Shown here piece after piece: positions 31,250 to 43,793 of a DNA stretch of 64,000 nucleotides; position 1 is the stretch's first letter, and the number at the start of each line of letters is the position of its first letter. A program made the translations under genes and the position numbers. The notes below the pieces were generated by a model. The model worked only from the letters and a program-made list of their open reading frames with translations. It was not told the DNA's origin and made no database searches. This DNA comes from Misgurnus anguillicaudatus (lineage: Eukaryota > Chordata > Actinopteri > Cypriniformes > Cobitidae), in NCBI RefSeq assembly GCF_027580225.2, contig NC_073352.2, forward strand, positions 4,838,501 to 4,902,500, written 5' to 3'.

Positions 31250-32577
31250 CAGTTTTTCTCGGTTGCTATGACAGTTTTTTCAACACTTTTGCAAGAAGTT
31301 TCCAAAACTCTTAACGCAGCAACACACCTAAAACACACAACTTGCAAAATCATTAATTTCATGCTCAAAATCACAAATTGTAAACAAAACTCTCACACTG
31401 TTTACCAAAACACTGTAAACATGTCTCAGAATCAACTAGTTATGCCAAATCACCAACACATGTTCTCTTTCAACAGAAACATTTAGTCAATCATAACACA
31501 ATGGCATAAAATACACTAACATCAGATGGAAAAACAAAAACTGCATTATTTTATGTGTCAGTCTGTCCTGAATTTTGCACTGCAGTTTCTTTTGAAAACG
31601 TGTTTATATTTTTGTTTAGTTGGGTTTAGAAAATGCATGCATTATGTTTGTTTTGCTGCAGAAAGTCAAGACAGAAATAAATCATCCATATTAGGGTACA
31701 AATTATGAAAATAAGTAGACATACAGAATTGCTACAGTAAAGATTTACAGTATTTACAACAGGACATTACTGCAAGATAAAAACATATTCAATATTACTG
31801 CCATTTACAGTAAAAAAGTAAAAATAAAAAAATACAAACAGAAAAAGCCACTGAAAAATACAGTTTTTTACAATTGCTATGACACTTTTTTCAATACTTT
31901 TAACAAATTTTCTAAACTCTTAACACACCAACACACCTAAAACACACAACTGGCAAAACAATTAATTTTATCCTCAAAATCACACATTGTAAACTAAACT
32001 CTTACACCGTTTACAAAAACACTGTAAACATGTTTCAGAATCAACTAGTTATACCAGATCACAAACACATGCTCTCTTCCAACAGAAACATTTAGTAAAT
32101 CATAACACAATGTCATGAAAAACACAAACATAAGATGGAAAAACAAAAACTGCATAAGTTTATGTGTAAGTCCTTATACAATAGACAGTAGATTGTATTG
32201 ATTATAGACCGAGTTTTGCATTGCAGTTTCTTTTGAAAACTTGGTTATATTTTTGTTTAGTTGGGTTTAGTAAATGCATTCATTATGTTTGTTTTGCTGC
32301 AGCAATTCAAGACAAAAATGAATCATTCATCTTAGAGTACGGTTTATGAAAAAAAGTAGAATTGTTGCAGTAAAGACTTTACAGTATTTACAACAGGACA
32401 TTACTGCAAGATAACAAACATATTCAATATTACTTCCTTTTACAGTAAAAAGTAAAAAAAAAATACAAACAGAAAAAGCCACTGAAGAATAAAGCAAAAA
32501 AGAAAATCTCATCCTCTAATCTATTGCGTTTCTATTTGGCCATATGTTCTCATTCACATCACACCTGATATCTACTA

Positions 32578-33560
32578 GAGTTTTTTACAATCACTTTGCT
32601 ACTATTTTCAGAACCTTGATGTCATTTTTCACAACTCTAGATACAAAACTCAAAACTGTAATCACTTGTAACACAGGCTGTCTAATGTTCAAAACATTGC
32701 ATTGTGCATTCACATCTTTAAAGACATCTTGCACTTGAACAATCATTGTTTCAAAAAACAAATTTACTGTGAAATACCATGGAAACATAACTATAGAACA
32801 CCCACACACAAGCAAATCATAGTTTCACTAAGTCATTGTTTGTACAATCATTAAGTATTGTAGAACAAAATTGGTGATACAGATTTCATTATGGTACATG
32901 TAGAGCAAATACATATCTGTAAAAGTTCTGCAGTAGTAGAGAGAATACGACAGACACATTGGAATCATTGAACAAAGTTTGTAATGTATTGATGAAAACA
33001 CTACAGTACAATCACAACATAGGTCACATCATTTCACAATCTGCACTCAATCATCAGTAACAAGTTGGCAGAATTGGACAAGCAATTACAAGGGCCTGCA
33101 TCTATACAGTACAGTGATAATTGGTTCATGCTCCATGCTTATTGGTTACAATGAACCTCATTATCTTGAAACTTTCATGATTTTCAGTAAACATGGAAGA
33201 TTCTTTGTCTGTTTCCATACAACTATTACGAATAATGCAACAGTTACTTATCATTTTGGGCAGTTGTATTGATTGATAGTTAGATCATTGTAAGAAAATG
33301 AATAGACACTTATTTGAAATGTGATGTGTGAATAGCCTTTTGAAACAGTAGTACTTTGATGTTAAGTTGTGTCATATTGAACATGTGATTTTGGTTGAAT
33401 GAACAAATGATCCAAGTTTTATGTATCCAAGCAATTGAGAAAAGAGTTAAGAGTTTTGAAAAATGTGCCTTTTGATCTTTGGTTGTGAGTTTTGTGTCTA
33501 GAGTTGTGAAAAATGACATCAATGTTCTGAAAATAGTAGCAAAGTGATTGTAAAAAACTG
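32578..33560. mobile_element. MITE with ~72-bp inverted ends, TA-flanked
   Basis: The left arm (TTTTTTACAATCACTTTGCT, CAGAACCTTGATGTCATTTT) is mirrored at the right end (CATCAATGTTCTGAAAATAG, AGCAAAGTGATTGTAAAAAA). TA lies at 32576-32577 and 33561-33562. The uninterrupted site is seen in X1 near 36660 (CACCTGATATCTTC...). No coding frame is present. Confidence 0.82.
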
Positions 33561-33562
33561 TA

Positions 33563-33737
33563 AGAATCTTTTGCCATGTCTTATCCATCCCTGACAGTGT
33601 TCAGGTGTAATGTCTGGGAATGCACCATCTATTGCATCCAGGTGGGACTTGAGGAAAACTGTCCTGGTGGTCTTCCGTTGACTTGTGCAGACATATATCT
33701 TTTTTTGTGTGTTGCTCATATTGTTCCTTTTCCACAC
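33563..33737 (-). pseudogene. Transposase C-terminal relic in X2
   Basis: The minus-strand frame has HLDAIDGAFPDITPEHCQGWIRHGK. This matches the end of IS630/Tc1-like transposases found in many fish (A-DGAFP, CQGWIRH). It lacks the catalytic core and runs into the MITE at 33560. Confidence 0.55.
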
Positions 33738-33786
33738 AAGACCAACCTATAGAGGCTCTCCTTTACACTATTGTATACTATATAGT

Positions 33787-36150
33787 TGTCACCAGGTAAC
33801 TATGATGGGGCGGAACCGAAAGTGGCGGAGAAAGGTTCCGCTTGAAGATGGTTTCCGCCCGGGCCCGATTTTTAACCACACATTTTACTTCCTGGTCTCC
33901 CTGGCACACAGATCACGGGCAGATGAGCCACAGGTGTATCAGATCAAGCTGGCAACTCGTGATTGGAGGAGAGAAGAGAGACAAGACCCATAAAAAGTCC
34001 AAGGAAAGCACAAACAGGGAGTTGTTGTTTCGGGCATGAGCTCCTTTTTATTGCCTAGGGCAGACTGAACCACACGCCCCGTCCTTGGAAGAGCCGGAGG
34101 GCGCCGCTGATCCACGGAGCGCTTATAGCGAGAGGAAAGAGTGCGGCAGCCAAGAGAGCAAAAAGGACGGGGCTGTGAGTTAAAGGAGCACTGCACCACG
34201 AGGGCGCTTTTGTGTGCTTAGTGTGTGAGTTGAGGTGCGGAGCTGTGCTCGTCCGGTACGCATTGGTGGCTGGTTATACTTTCTCTCTCTCTCTCTGTCG
34301 TAGTTCGCAGTGAACGCTGGAGCAATAGGAAACCCTGTGGGTGGAAGAAACATCGGTATAAGTGACACATCTAGAGGAACAAAGGAGGAAGGAAACGTAA
34401 CGGTTTTGCAAATGTAAACAAAAGGGACCGCTGTGAGTATTAGCTTCTGGATTAAAACGAAGTGTAACAGCTAACCTGTGCATTTACCGAATACCTCCAG
34501 GAGGTGTAAGGCGGCCCTACCCCTGATCCAGCGTGGTAGGTGAGCCGCAGGAATATTTGGGCTCAGCAGCCACAGCAGCAGAATTAACTATCCCGGCCGT
34601 ATTGTCATCGCCCCCATCCAACCCCAGCGAAGTGGAGGACGTCGGGCGTCTCTTGTGTACACCTGTAGTGTGGTGGGTGAGTCCATGTATTTTGAAAACC
34701 TTTCACGTTGAAGTGGTGCTGTGTATTTGCTGTGGGTTGCTGTGCAAGTGCTGTGTGTCTTGTCAGACGTACCCCGCATCATCCATTTCACTGAGGAAGA
34801 GACGGAGAGGTTACGGTCTTAGGGAACATCATCTATTATACGCTGTGTGCGGTTTGAGTGAGAAGTGACGGTGTGGGCCTCTGGAAGTCGCCCCCGTCTG
34901 TATGTCGACAGATTTCGGAGAACGGCGGTGAAGATTTGGAAGCTGGCAGTGTGTGCGAGTACAACTACGGGCCTTTTGTATTGCTACTTTACCGGTGTAT
35001 TTTCCCTCGTTGCAGAGTGTGAGGCGAAGGAGCTCCGCCGTCCCGTGGTCTCTACAAAAGGGCGCCCCTGTCCGGTATTCGATCGCCCTACGGGTAGTGA
35101 AGAAAGGGCAGCGCACGACCCGGTGAGACTGTGTGACATTTCGCCCCTCTCTGACCAGCAAACTAGCCGAGAGGGTCTTGTCCCCGGCGCCTTCTGGGAA
35201 ATCATCGCCCGTTGGACTTTCTGTGTAGGCCAGCCGTCGTAAGCCCGCCCCCGTTACATTGTCGATTGGAACACCGTATAGCGAGCGGTGGAAAAGCTGC
35301 ACCTACTAAGAGCTGTAAACAGCGTAGAGGTGAGGAACAATCAAACCAGAAATAACCGTGTCTTTGTGTCCCAGCTGCCGCCTGTGGAGAAAGAGAGAAC
35401 GAGAGTGAACGTCAGGAGAACGAACTGTGGATGATCATACGTACCAAGAGCTGTAAACAGCGTAGAGGTGAGAAACAGCCAAGTCAGAAGTAACCGTGTC
35501 TTTGTGTCCCAGCTGCTGCCTGTGGAGGAAGAGAGAACTAGAGTGAACGTCAGGAGAACTAACTGTGGAGCATTATACTTACCAAGAGCTGTGAACAGCG
35601 GTGAGGTGAGAGTCACTCAAGTCCCAAACTAACCGTGTCTTTGTGTCCCAGCCGCCGCCTGTGGAGAGAGGAAGGAAGGAGAGTAAGCTGAACACAACGA
35701 ATTGTACGAGCCCGAGTAGCGAGGCCTCCGTAGAGCGCAACACAGGTACGCAGGTGGAGAGAGCTAACCCCCAAGTACTCACCCTATTTTGTCTTTGCCT
35801 CCAGGAGAGAAGAGGAGGGCGCCACGGATAGCGGAGATAGGCAGGAGCCTGTGTTTCACCCCCCCCCTCTACCTTTGGTCTCCAGCCCCCCCGGGAACCC
35901 CCGTTGCCCCTTTTCCCCCTTTCTGCCACCTCCCTGTGTCGTGGCCTGCCTGGAAGGCAGAGAAAGAGCCTAGTTTTAATTGCCCCTCCCCCATTTCCGA
36001 AGTTATTTTAAATATTTAAATAAAGATTGTTTTAATACTTACCTGTTCTCATGTTGTCTGGTCATTGGGTTGGCTTTGGGGACCTCCTCGAGGTGGAAGT
36101 TGAGAAGGGGCGTGGCTTTAGCCAGTAACAGCCAGCCCCTAGCCGTGACA
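33787..36150 (+). mobile_element. Element E2: second LTR-like TGTCAC...GTGACA unit, 2.36 kb
   Basis: It opens TGTCACCAGGTAACTATG and closes GTGACA, with TAGT on both sides (33783-33786 and 36151-36154). The X1 copy gives the empty site near 41545. From about 35310 a unit of roughly 138 bp repeats three times (AGAGCTGTAAACAGCG, AACCGTGTCTTTGTGTCCCAG, CTGTGGAG, GTGAACGTCAGGAGAAC). AATAAA at 36019 precedes the shared end ACCTCCTCGAGGTGGAAG. Several 60-160-codon frames occur but none has a recognisable domain. Confidence 0.72.
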
Positions 36151-36689
36151 TAGTCATGCAATTGAAAGAACTTGAGTGTGTTTCCTAGGTGGGAATCAGC
36201 TGTGATTTGTATATGTGCATTGGTACAATAAGTTGTTTTTCAATCCCAATGGAATAAAATACAGGGGATATGTTTATGCTTCAATTCATCATATAAATAG
36301 CTGTTTACTTTGACTATAAGTGAGGTTTAGCACATTATGTTATCTGTTTTGACATGCTGTGTGAAAGCATTTGTAAATTTGACATTTAAAATATACTGTT
36401 TTGGTCTTGTTTGAGCTTGTCTGTAAAAGAAGTTAAAGCATCTTAAATTTTTGTTAATTGTATGCATTTTGTGTTAAACCAACAAGAAATGTGTTAATAG
36501 TATAGCTTACATAGGTGGATGTAGTGCTAACTGTGTTAAGAGTTTTGAAAATTTGTTAAAAGTATTGAAAAATCTGTCATAGCAATCGTAAAAAACTGTA
36601 AAGTAAAACAAGAAAATTTCTATTTGGCCACATGTTATCATTCACATCACACCTGATATCTTCTCTGGCAAGGCATCTTAGGCACCTTT

Positions 36690-36870
36690 GCCATGTATTT
36701 TCCACCCCTGACAGTGTTCAGGTGTGATGTCTGGGAATGCACAATCTATTGCATCCAGGTGGGACTGGAGGAAAACATTCCCCTTGTCCTGGTGGTCTTC
36801 CGTTGACTTGTGCAGACATATATCTTATTTTTTGTGTTGCTCATATTGTTCCTTTTCCACACAAGATCGA
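36690..36870 (-). pseudogene. Transposase C-terminal relic in X1
   Basis: This is the same segment as 33563-33737 (GTTGACTTGTGCAGACATAT, CATTCCCAGACATCACACC on the inverse strand). A small insertion relative to the X2 copy disturbs the frame. Confidence 0.5.
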
Positions 36871-38651
36871 ACTAAAGAGGCCCTCCTTTACTCTACACTG
36901 TAAAAATGCTTGTGAAATCTACAGTAATTAACTGTGTTCATGCACAGCAAATAACTGTAATAAAGTTCACCGTGGATTACAGTGCATTCAGTGTGAAATC
37001 ACAGTAGTGTTTTAAAACTGTAAAAATCACAGTAAAAGGTATGTGCTGTAGAAAGTCACAGTGAATAAAATATCCTGCAAAGATTCACAGTAACCAGCAA
37101 TGTACTGTAGAGACTCACAGTAACCAACATTGTACTGTAGAGACTCACAGTGGGGGTGAGCAGTGCGAAAGTACCATTTTTCAGAAAAACTTAATTTTAA
37201 AAGATAATGTTTTAGACAGATATATTTTTGCTGTGATCAGTAACTCAAGTGTGGACTATGAATTCCAGGTGAAATTTTTTTGGAAACAAAATGGCCTTAG
37301 ACTCTGTCAGCAGGGACAAAAGTAACACACAGGTGGCTCAAAAGTAACAGAACAGAACAAGATAGATTTTTGTGTTACACTTGTTATTAGTAAATAAACA
37401 TGACTATGATCTTGTTTATATGTATTTTGGGTTAAAGTTTGGTTTCATACATGGTTTTCTAAAGCAACCTGACAGTACAAACTTGAATTGTTGAAAAAAA
37501 CAAACATTTTTAACAGTTTGAACACAATAAAATTAAATCAAATAAAAAATATGCATTTTCAACATAATGCAACAGTATTAGCAGTGGGAGAAGAGTAACA
37601 ACTGTTACTTTCATCCCGACAGGAACTCCTGACATTTAAACCCGATTTACTTTTATTTTGAAAAACTCTGAGAAATCAAACTTCATGATGTGTTACAGCA
37701 CATTTTACATTCTGCAAACTCATAAATGTATTTAAGTCCAGTCAACAACATTTTTTGTTAGCAACATGCTGATGTCTAATCTTATTCAGGATACACAAAA
37801 TGAATTGAAGAAAATAATTTCTTCAATAATCTTTGTTGGGAAAACATTTTAAAGTATATTTGATTTTGTATTATTTTAAGCATTATGCTAGTAATGACAA
37901 ATTAGATTTATTTTCTATTTCTTTAAAGGAGAAAGTTCACTATGATTATTGTTTTGGCTACAATATGGTACACACAACATTCCATTTAATATGCTACCAC
38001 ACTGAAATAAATTGTAGGTTACACTTAATACTTATACAACTATAAATAACTTTTCAACTATGTCAACCAACTTTCACTAATTTGCAACTATATCTCAACT
38101 AACTGTCTAACTGTCCTTAGAGTGTTAGTAGACTGTTAGGGTTAGGGAAGAGGTTAGGGTTAGTGGAATAAGTTGACTTTGAAGGCAAGGCTCAATATTT
38201 GAAGGCAGCAGCCTCTAAACGCCACGAAGTGAAATGAGACGGTCTAGCCTACGGGGGCATCACTTGCTTTTCCCGCCAACTCCGCTTGTCACTGGGACAC
38301 AAAAGCTGAGACCTATCAGACTTTTAAAAATAAATATGGTGGCAGATTTTTTTTATTTTACTTTAGAAAATATAACACATTGATGCAGATTAAACTATCC
38401 AACAGTATGTAAAAATCACCAACCTTAGAAATATACAAAAGCAAAACGCAACACACAACATTGCAGCAATAATATTAATTTACATCACTAAAACATCATT
38501 TATAATAGTAAAACAGACACAAGGACCTTTAATTAGCAAAATATACACTTTTATTTAACTACAGTTTTGAATGTTTATTTCAAAATACCCAGACTTCATA
38601 TTGAATTTTGGGATAGCCAAGGCTGTGAAGGATACATCTATGGATCCTCGG

Positions 38652-39100
38652 TAGGGCTGTAACGATTTATCGTGCAAATGCGCGTTTTCTCAATTAATGA
38701 ATTTGCATGAATTACGATGAAATGCCGCCACATCCAAATGCCAGGGGGCGCTCTCGTGCAGAAACTCCCTTTGTGCCACAGAAGAAGTAGGCTAGCATTG
38801 CAAACGCTATTCCAGGAAATGTCTACAGGAATATTTATATTTCTGTTCTTCAAATAGTTTAAGGTATTTTCATGATAATAAAGAATATTTTGAATGATTT
38901 TGTTTAACGAGCGTTGCTTTTTAAAATGCACGTTATAAACGACTCCGACTCATAATGATTTTAGATTGATAAGGACTTCTTACTGACCAAAACGCCATAG
39001 TACACACACAAGCTGCGCATGAAACACTGAATCGCGATGCCGCGATGCATAATCAGGTAGGTCTTTTTAATGGGACAAGCTATATATCGTTACAGCCCTA
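38652..39100. mobile_element. Short hAT element, TAGGGCTGTAACGAT ends
   Basis: TAGGGCTGTAACGATTTATCG at 38652 is mirrored by ATATATCGTTACAGCCCTA ending at 39100. CTCGG appears just outside both ends (38647-38651 and 39102-39106), a decayed duplication. It is 449 bp with no coding frame. Confidence 0.75.
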
Positions 39101-41019
39101 ACTCGGTTTCAGGGGGGAAAAGGCCACAGTAAGAGACTTTTATATGAAGGAGCCTTCGAATTGTGACAGCCTTCGTCACGGCCCGGTGATGTCATTTGCC
39201 TTCAGATACGGCCTTGGAAGGCCACAGCCCCTGAATTGGGATGCACCCAGTATGTCTAAGTGCCACACACAAGTACGGTTTTAATAGTGTTGATTGTAGC
39301 TGTTTTTTTAATCTGCCTGCCAAAAGCTTGTTTTAACAATAAACTGGAATATGGACACAGATGATGGCTTAGATAGGATCTGTTTAGCCACCTAAAGGTG
39401 TTGTTGGCGATATTACGTAAGAAAATATTTATCTTGTACGAACCTAACATAAGTGTTTATGTCCTTAATTTATGAAAAACAATCTTAAATATTTAATTTT
39501 AGAGAAAATACACATGGTAGGCTAATAGATACTTTAAACAGTATTACACTGAAATCATCTTACTGGCCATATGCTGTGAGACATGAAAACACATAAGCCC
39601 TCTGAATGGAGAGCAGTCATGCCCATTAGAGTTTTACCAGTGGCTAAACCTGCACACAGAAAATCAAATTGCACAGTTTCATCAAAGTGAAGTGTGTATA
39701 AATAACGTAATAAATAACTTTGTTCACATATATGATACATAATCTATAGGAAAAGGTCCATTGTTTGGAGTCATGTTTTGGTGATTCACTTAAACATCTG
39801 ATAACTAGTCCACTCAAAGCTGATATTATTTCATACTTAAATGTCAATACAGGCACGTTTAATGTAAATTAAACAATAATGTGTTTAAGCATGTTGAATA
39901 GAATTAAACATAAATTCTAACTTTTAGTAAATCTTGTAAATGTGTTTATTCATACTGTAGGATCCAGTAGATTACTAGCAATTTAAATGAAAATAGCTTT
40001 TCAATCTCTTAACATTGTCTGTTGTGGTATGGTTTCACTGACCTTTTTGGGCATATTTTAATGTTACTTATACATTGTAAAATTAGGATTCTGAATTTAG
40101 AATCATTTTTAGAATCAATGGTTGTGTTGTGCACTAGAACTATTTATTTTGGAGTGAAAATATTGTAGACATAAATTTGTTTTGCATTTCAGTTATTATA
40201 CTTCACAGTAATATTGTGTTTAATAAGAATTGGAGGAAACTTACAGTTTACTTGCAGTGTACTTTTGACTGATAATTAATTATTTTGTTTTATTTACAGA
40301 TTGTCCTGTAAATCTACAAAACTGAATTATATTTAGTTATTTTTAGATTGTAACAAAACTTTAAGATGTTTTAAGATGCATTTCTTGGGAATTCATACTT
40401 TTTCATCCAAATTAAAATGTTATTTTACAAATGTTAGCATGCATTTATTGAATGTATTTGACTGTAAAAAAAATTCAATTTAGTACTTATGTATATTTGA
40501 GTTTAAATTAGTTTTACATGTTTTCTTAGCCATTTTATCCTTTTGCTATTTTATGTGTGTATGTCTTTTATTTTGCCTCGTCTGCCTGTCATGTGAGGGG
40601 TCACATGACATGGAACTTTAAAAGGAAGGAACAGGAGCACATGGTTAGCTGACGCTATAGCTAAAACAAGCGGTTGCTGGTGTGTGGAGTTTGTGTATTT
40701 GGGCTTACCTGTCCAGTTATGTTTTATGGACTTTGGATATCATTTTCTTGGATTTTATATACACGGTGGAAACTTTGCACATTTGGACTTTTAACACGCT
40801 TGGACTTTTATATTGTTTTAGATTTGTTTTTTGTATTTCCTTCTTTTAACAGTCTTGAGTTTTTAAATAATTGTAACTCAACCTTTAAGGCTGACCATTA
40901 CAACTTTATTTTAACATTGATGAATGTTTACAGAAAATAACTAACCAATCAAATGCTGTAGGGAAAACCACAATGAACTATATATTAAAAATATATAATC
41001 TCTGCTTAGTTACTTGTCA

Positions 41020-41515
41020 ATGACTGCCAGTAAATTACTGTGGAACTAAATCACAGTAGTTACCTGGCAGCCATTGACAATAGTAATTTACTGTAGAAAA
41101 GAAATCACAGTAGTTAACTGGCAGCCATTGACAAGTAACTTACTGTGGAAAAGAAATCACAGTATTTAGCTGGCAGCCATTGACAAGTAACTTACTATAG
41201 AAAAAAACACAGTAGTTAACTGGCAGCCATTGACAAGTAACTTACTGTACGGAAAAATCACAGTAGTTCACTGGCAGCCATTGACAAGTAACTTACAGTA
41301 CGGCAAAATCACAGTATTTAACTGGCAGCAATTGACAAATAACTTACTATAGAAAAAAAAACACAGTAGTTAACTGGCAGCAATTGACAAGTAACTTACT
41401 ATAGAAAAAAAACACAGTAGTTAACTGGCAGCAATTGACAAGTAACTTACTGTGCTTTTTCTAAAGTAAGTTACTTGTCAATTGCTGCCAGTTAATTACT
41501 GTGAATTTCACAATA
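41020..41515. repeat. Tandem array of ~58-60-bp units with terminal hairpin
   Basis: The unit CAGTAGTTAACTGGCAGCCATTGACAAGTAACTTACTGT (given here by its parts: ACAGTAGTTAACTGGCAGC, ATTGACAAGTAACTTACTGT) recurs about eight times. The final copy is inverted (AGTTACTTGTCAATTGCTGC near 41466), so the array ends in a long hairpin. Confidence 0.82.
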
Positions 41516-41989
41516 TGTTTTTTACAGTGTATTGTATACCATACAGTCATGCAATTGAAAGAACCTGAGTGTGTTTCCTAGGTTGGAATCAGCTGTAATT
41601 TATATATTTGCATTGGTACAGTAAGTTGTTTTTCAATCCCAATGGAATAAAATACAGGGGATATATTTAGGTTTCAATTCATCATATAAACAGCTGTTTA
41701 GTTTGACTAATCAGGTTAAGCACATAAAGTTATCTGTTTTGACATGCTGTGTGAAAGCATTTGTAAATTAGACATTAAAAATCTATTGATTTGGTCTTGT
41801 TTGAGCTTGTATGTAAAACAAGTTAAAGCATTTTAAATTTGTGTTAATTATATGCATTTTGTGTGAAACCAACAAGAAATGTGTTAATAGTATAGCTTAC
41901 ACAGGTGGATGTAGTGCTAACTGTGTTAAGAGTTTTTGGAAACTTGTTAAAAGTATTGAAAAATTTGTCATAGCAATCATAAAAAACTG

Positions 41990-42060
41990 TAATAAACATG
42001 CCTTATGTTTGAGTCTGTATCAGATAAAAAACAGATTTTGAGAAACAACTAATTGTTTGG
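41990..42060. repeat. Right segment of repeat R0
   Basis: AAACATGCC, then CAGATAAAAAACAGATTTTG and AACAACTAATTG resume the R0 sequence after X1, in the order seen (inverted) at 49275-49355. Confidence 0.7.
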
Positions 42061-43300
42061 AGATTGTTAATGGTAAAGAAAGGCATCGTTCGAATCCAAT
42101 GTTTGGTTCACTTTCTGTCTACTGAGATATCTTCATGTCCTTTGCCACAATTTTATGTGTGGGCGTGTGGAAATGTGATTGGTCAAGCCTGGTCTGGTTA
42201 AAAAAATTAAATGGCGAACAAGAAAGCGTGTAGAGCACAAATTTAGTGTAAATTTTTATTTTCACTTTTTACACCTTTTGATTGCATTTTAGTGAAAAAT
42301 TAGTATTGTAGTTTTCAAATATGGGATTAGTTATCACTAAGGGGCTCTCTGTTTATATTTCAAACAGAATTCCTTTATGCTCCCTATGAAGGCTGTACGG
42401 CCTTCATGCCGCAAAGGTCATTACTCAATAGGCAGTGAGGCAACAAGTCAGCTGCCTTAGCTTTCAGACTCAGCTTCTGTCTATTCTCCCCATTGTTGTC
42501 GGTTAGCGTTAAAGGGACCATGTGTAGTTTTTTTTAAGTATTTCAGGTAACACTTTATTTTACAGTGTCTTTGTTACACATGTTGCATGTCATTCTTATA
42601 GTAATAACAGTTAATTATGCATAATTACATGCAACTAATCCTAAACCAAACCCTATTCCTAACCCCAACTCTACAATAAGTACATGTTGTTGATTATTAC
42701 TTGGTACTTAAATATATAATTACAATGTAACAGTGACGCCTTAAAATAAAGTGTAACCATATTTTATTAGTCAAAAATCTATGTCTTTATTCATAAAAAT
42801 GTCCTCATTGGTGTCAAATCTGCCAATGATCTGACTTTTCTTTGTAAGCTTAGAATTTCTTCTCTTTATTTACATTGAATGGTAAGTCCAAGTCATTCTG
42901 CCATATTGATAAACTATAATGGCAGAGAGGGACAAAAATCACTAGCCTACCGCAACGCGTTTTCACAACGCATTTTCTCTCACAAAACGTGAACCAGCTG
43001 AAACAGACAAGGGGATCCTAAAAGCTACCGTAGTTGCAACACACAATTGTGTGTTAACACAGATATTTGTAAGAACTCTTTTTTTCTGTGATGTCGGCAT
43101 AAATTTGCATTCATTGCGTTTTGTTTGAAAATGAGAAGAGGTTGTTCAATTTCGTAATGATGCTGTGTAGCTTCTCTTTTACTGACATGGTGAGTCACTT
43201 GCCACACACAAGCATCTTGTCTACCAGGCAGTGGGATTGTGTGATGTAATAGTTTCTGAAATATACACCATACAACGCAGCTTGTTAACCGAACATTGTT
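42061..43300. other. Non-coding stretch with one MITE
   Basis: No gene was recognised. At 42370-42480 GAAGGCTGTACGGCCTTCATG resembles words at 39160-39230, so a dispersed repeat is likely. The MITE at 42546-42758 is listed separately. Short frames such as 43025-43207 have no support. Confidence 0.4.
42546..42758. mobile_element. 213-bp MITE, GGTAACACTTTATTTTA ends
   Basis: GGTAACACTTTATTTTACAG at the left is mirrored at the right (TTAAAATAAAGTGTAACC, ending 42758). The inside has CTAAACCAAACCCTATTCC. It is non-coding. Confidence 0.78.
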
Positions 43301-43303
43301 GTG

Positions 43304-43620
43304 GTTTTCCTTTTCCTCAAATGAAACAATCTTCAGTCTTAGGTTTTGATTTCAAATATGGACTTTATTGTTAGCGAAATAAAGCCGTGAGGAGATCTTG
43401 CAAGATCCACTAAAGTTTTACTGTACCACAAGTGGTATATATATATGTGGCAACCCCACCCCCATAAATGTGAACTCCATACATGTACTCCATACATGGT
43501 CTAATATTCAGAAACATATGGTTTGTATCATATAGAAAACATAATGCATCACTTTGTCAAGATTACAGTTCTGGGACAGTACGTCTTTTGTCTCGGCCTT
43601 CAGCATGTAGAGACCCTCAC
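43304..43620 (-). repeat. Diverged LTR relic related to the young LTR element
   Basis: Read on the minus strand the ends and order match the LTR at 19486: a CATATAGAAAACA/ACCATATG stretch (43500-43540), AATAAAGTCC-type signal, AGGAAAACCACAACA at the end (43304). The sequence is heavily mutated. It shows that the LTR family has older members here. Confidence 0.6.
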
Positions 43621-43624
43621 CACA

Positions 43625-43680
43625 GGGCCGTGCACAGACATTTTGAGGGGCAGGGGCTCAAGTGAAATAAAGGGCACTTC
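43625..43680 (+). mobile_element. Possible hAT left terminus (CAGGGCCGTGCACAGAC)
   Basis: CAGGGCCGTGCACAGACATT, GGGGCAGGGGCTC and AAGGGCACTT look like a hAT-type end. A related inverted stretch lies at 57,890-57,950 (GGGTTGAGCACCTGCCC). No matching duplication was found, so the extent is open. Confidence 0.35.
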
Positions 43681-43687
43681 TCATAAT

Positions 43688-43793
<106 letters not shown>

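Larger units (their letters stand above)
31861..36598. mobile_element. Element X2: sister copy of X1 inserted into X1
   Basis: It starts CAGTTTTTTACAATTGCTAT and ends with the inverse GCAATCGTAAAAAACTG, with TA at 31859-31860 and 36599-36600. The terminal inverted repeat is about 70 bp. Its own body contains the sequence GCCACTGAAGAATAAAG near 32480, which is the unoccupied version of the site in X1. It carries a MITE (32578-33560) and E2 (33787-36150). Confidence 0.82.
36896..41529. mobile_element. Element Y: CACTGTAAAAA-ended element inserted in X1
   Basis: The left end is CACTGTAAAAATGC, the right end TTTTTTACAGTG, with TA at 36894-36895 and 41530-41531. X2 shows the empty site (TTTACACTATTGTATAC near 33765). 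Its left part repeats TCACAGTAACCA(A/G)CA units and its right part is a tandem array (41020-41515). No transposase frame was seen in 4.6 kb. A short hAT element (38652-39100) lies inside it. Confidence 0.72.
31250..41989. mobile_element. Element X1: TA-flanked DNA transposon (CAGTTTTT ends), enlarged by nested insertions
   Basis: The left end is CAGTTTTTCTCGGTTGCTAT and the right end is the near-inverse ATAGCAATCATAAAAAACTG, with TA outside (31248-31249 and 41990-41991). X1 proper is about 1.37 kb (31250-31860, 36601-36895, 41530-41989). The rest is X2 and Y. A transposase C-terminal relic on the minus strand (36690-36870) and TA targets fit the IS630/Tc1/mariner group. The undisturbed R0 copy at 49.35 kb reads straight through the insertion point. 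Confidence 0.8.

Noticed and set aside
34533..35242. Plus-strand frames of 111 and 125 codons, and a 157-codon minus-strand frame (34829-35302), in E2
   Set aside because: They overlap on both strands in GC-richer repeat DNA, have no domain, and the equivalent region of E1 does not keep them.
38631..38931. 97-codon minus-strand frame
   Set aside because: It crosses the left end of the short hAT element at 38652 and has no domain.
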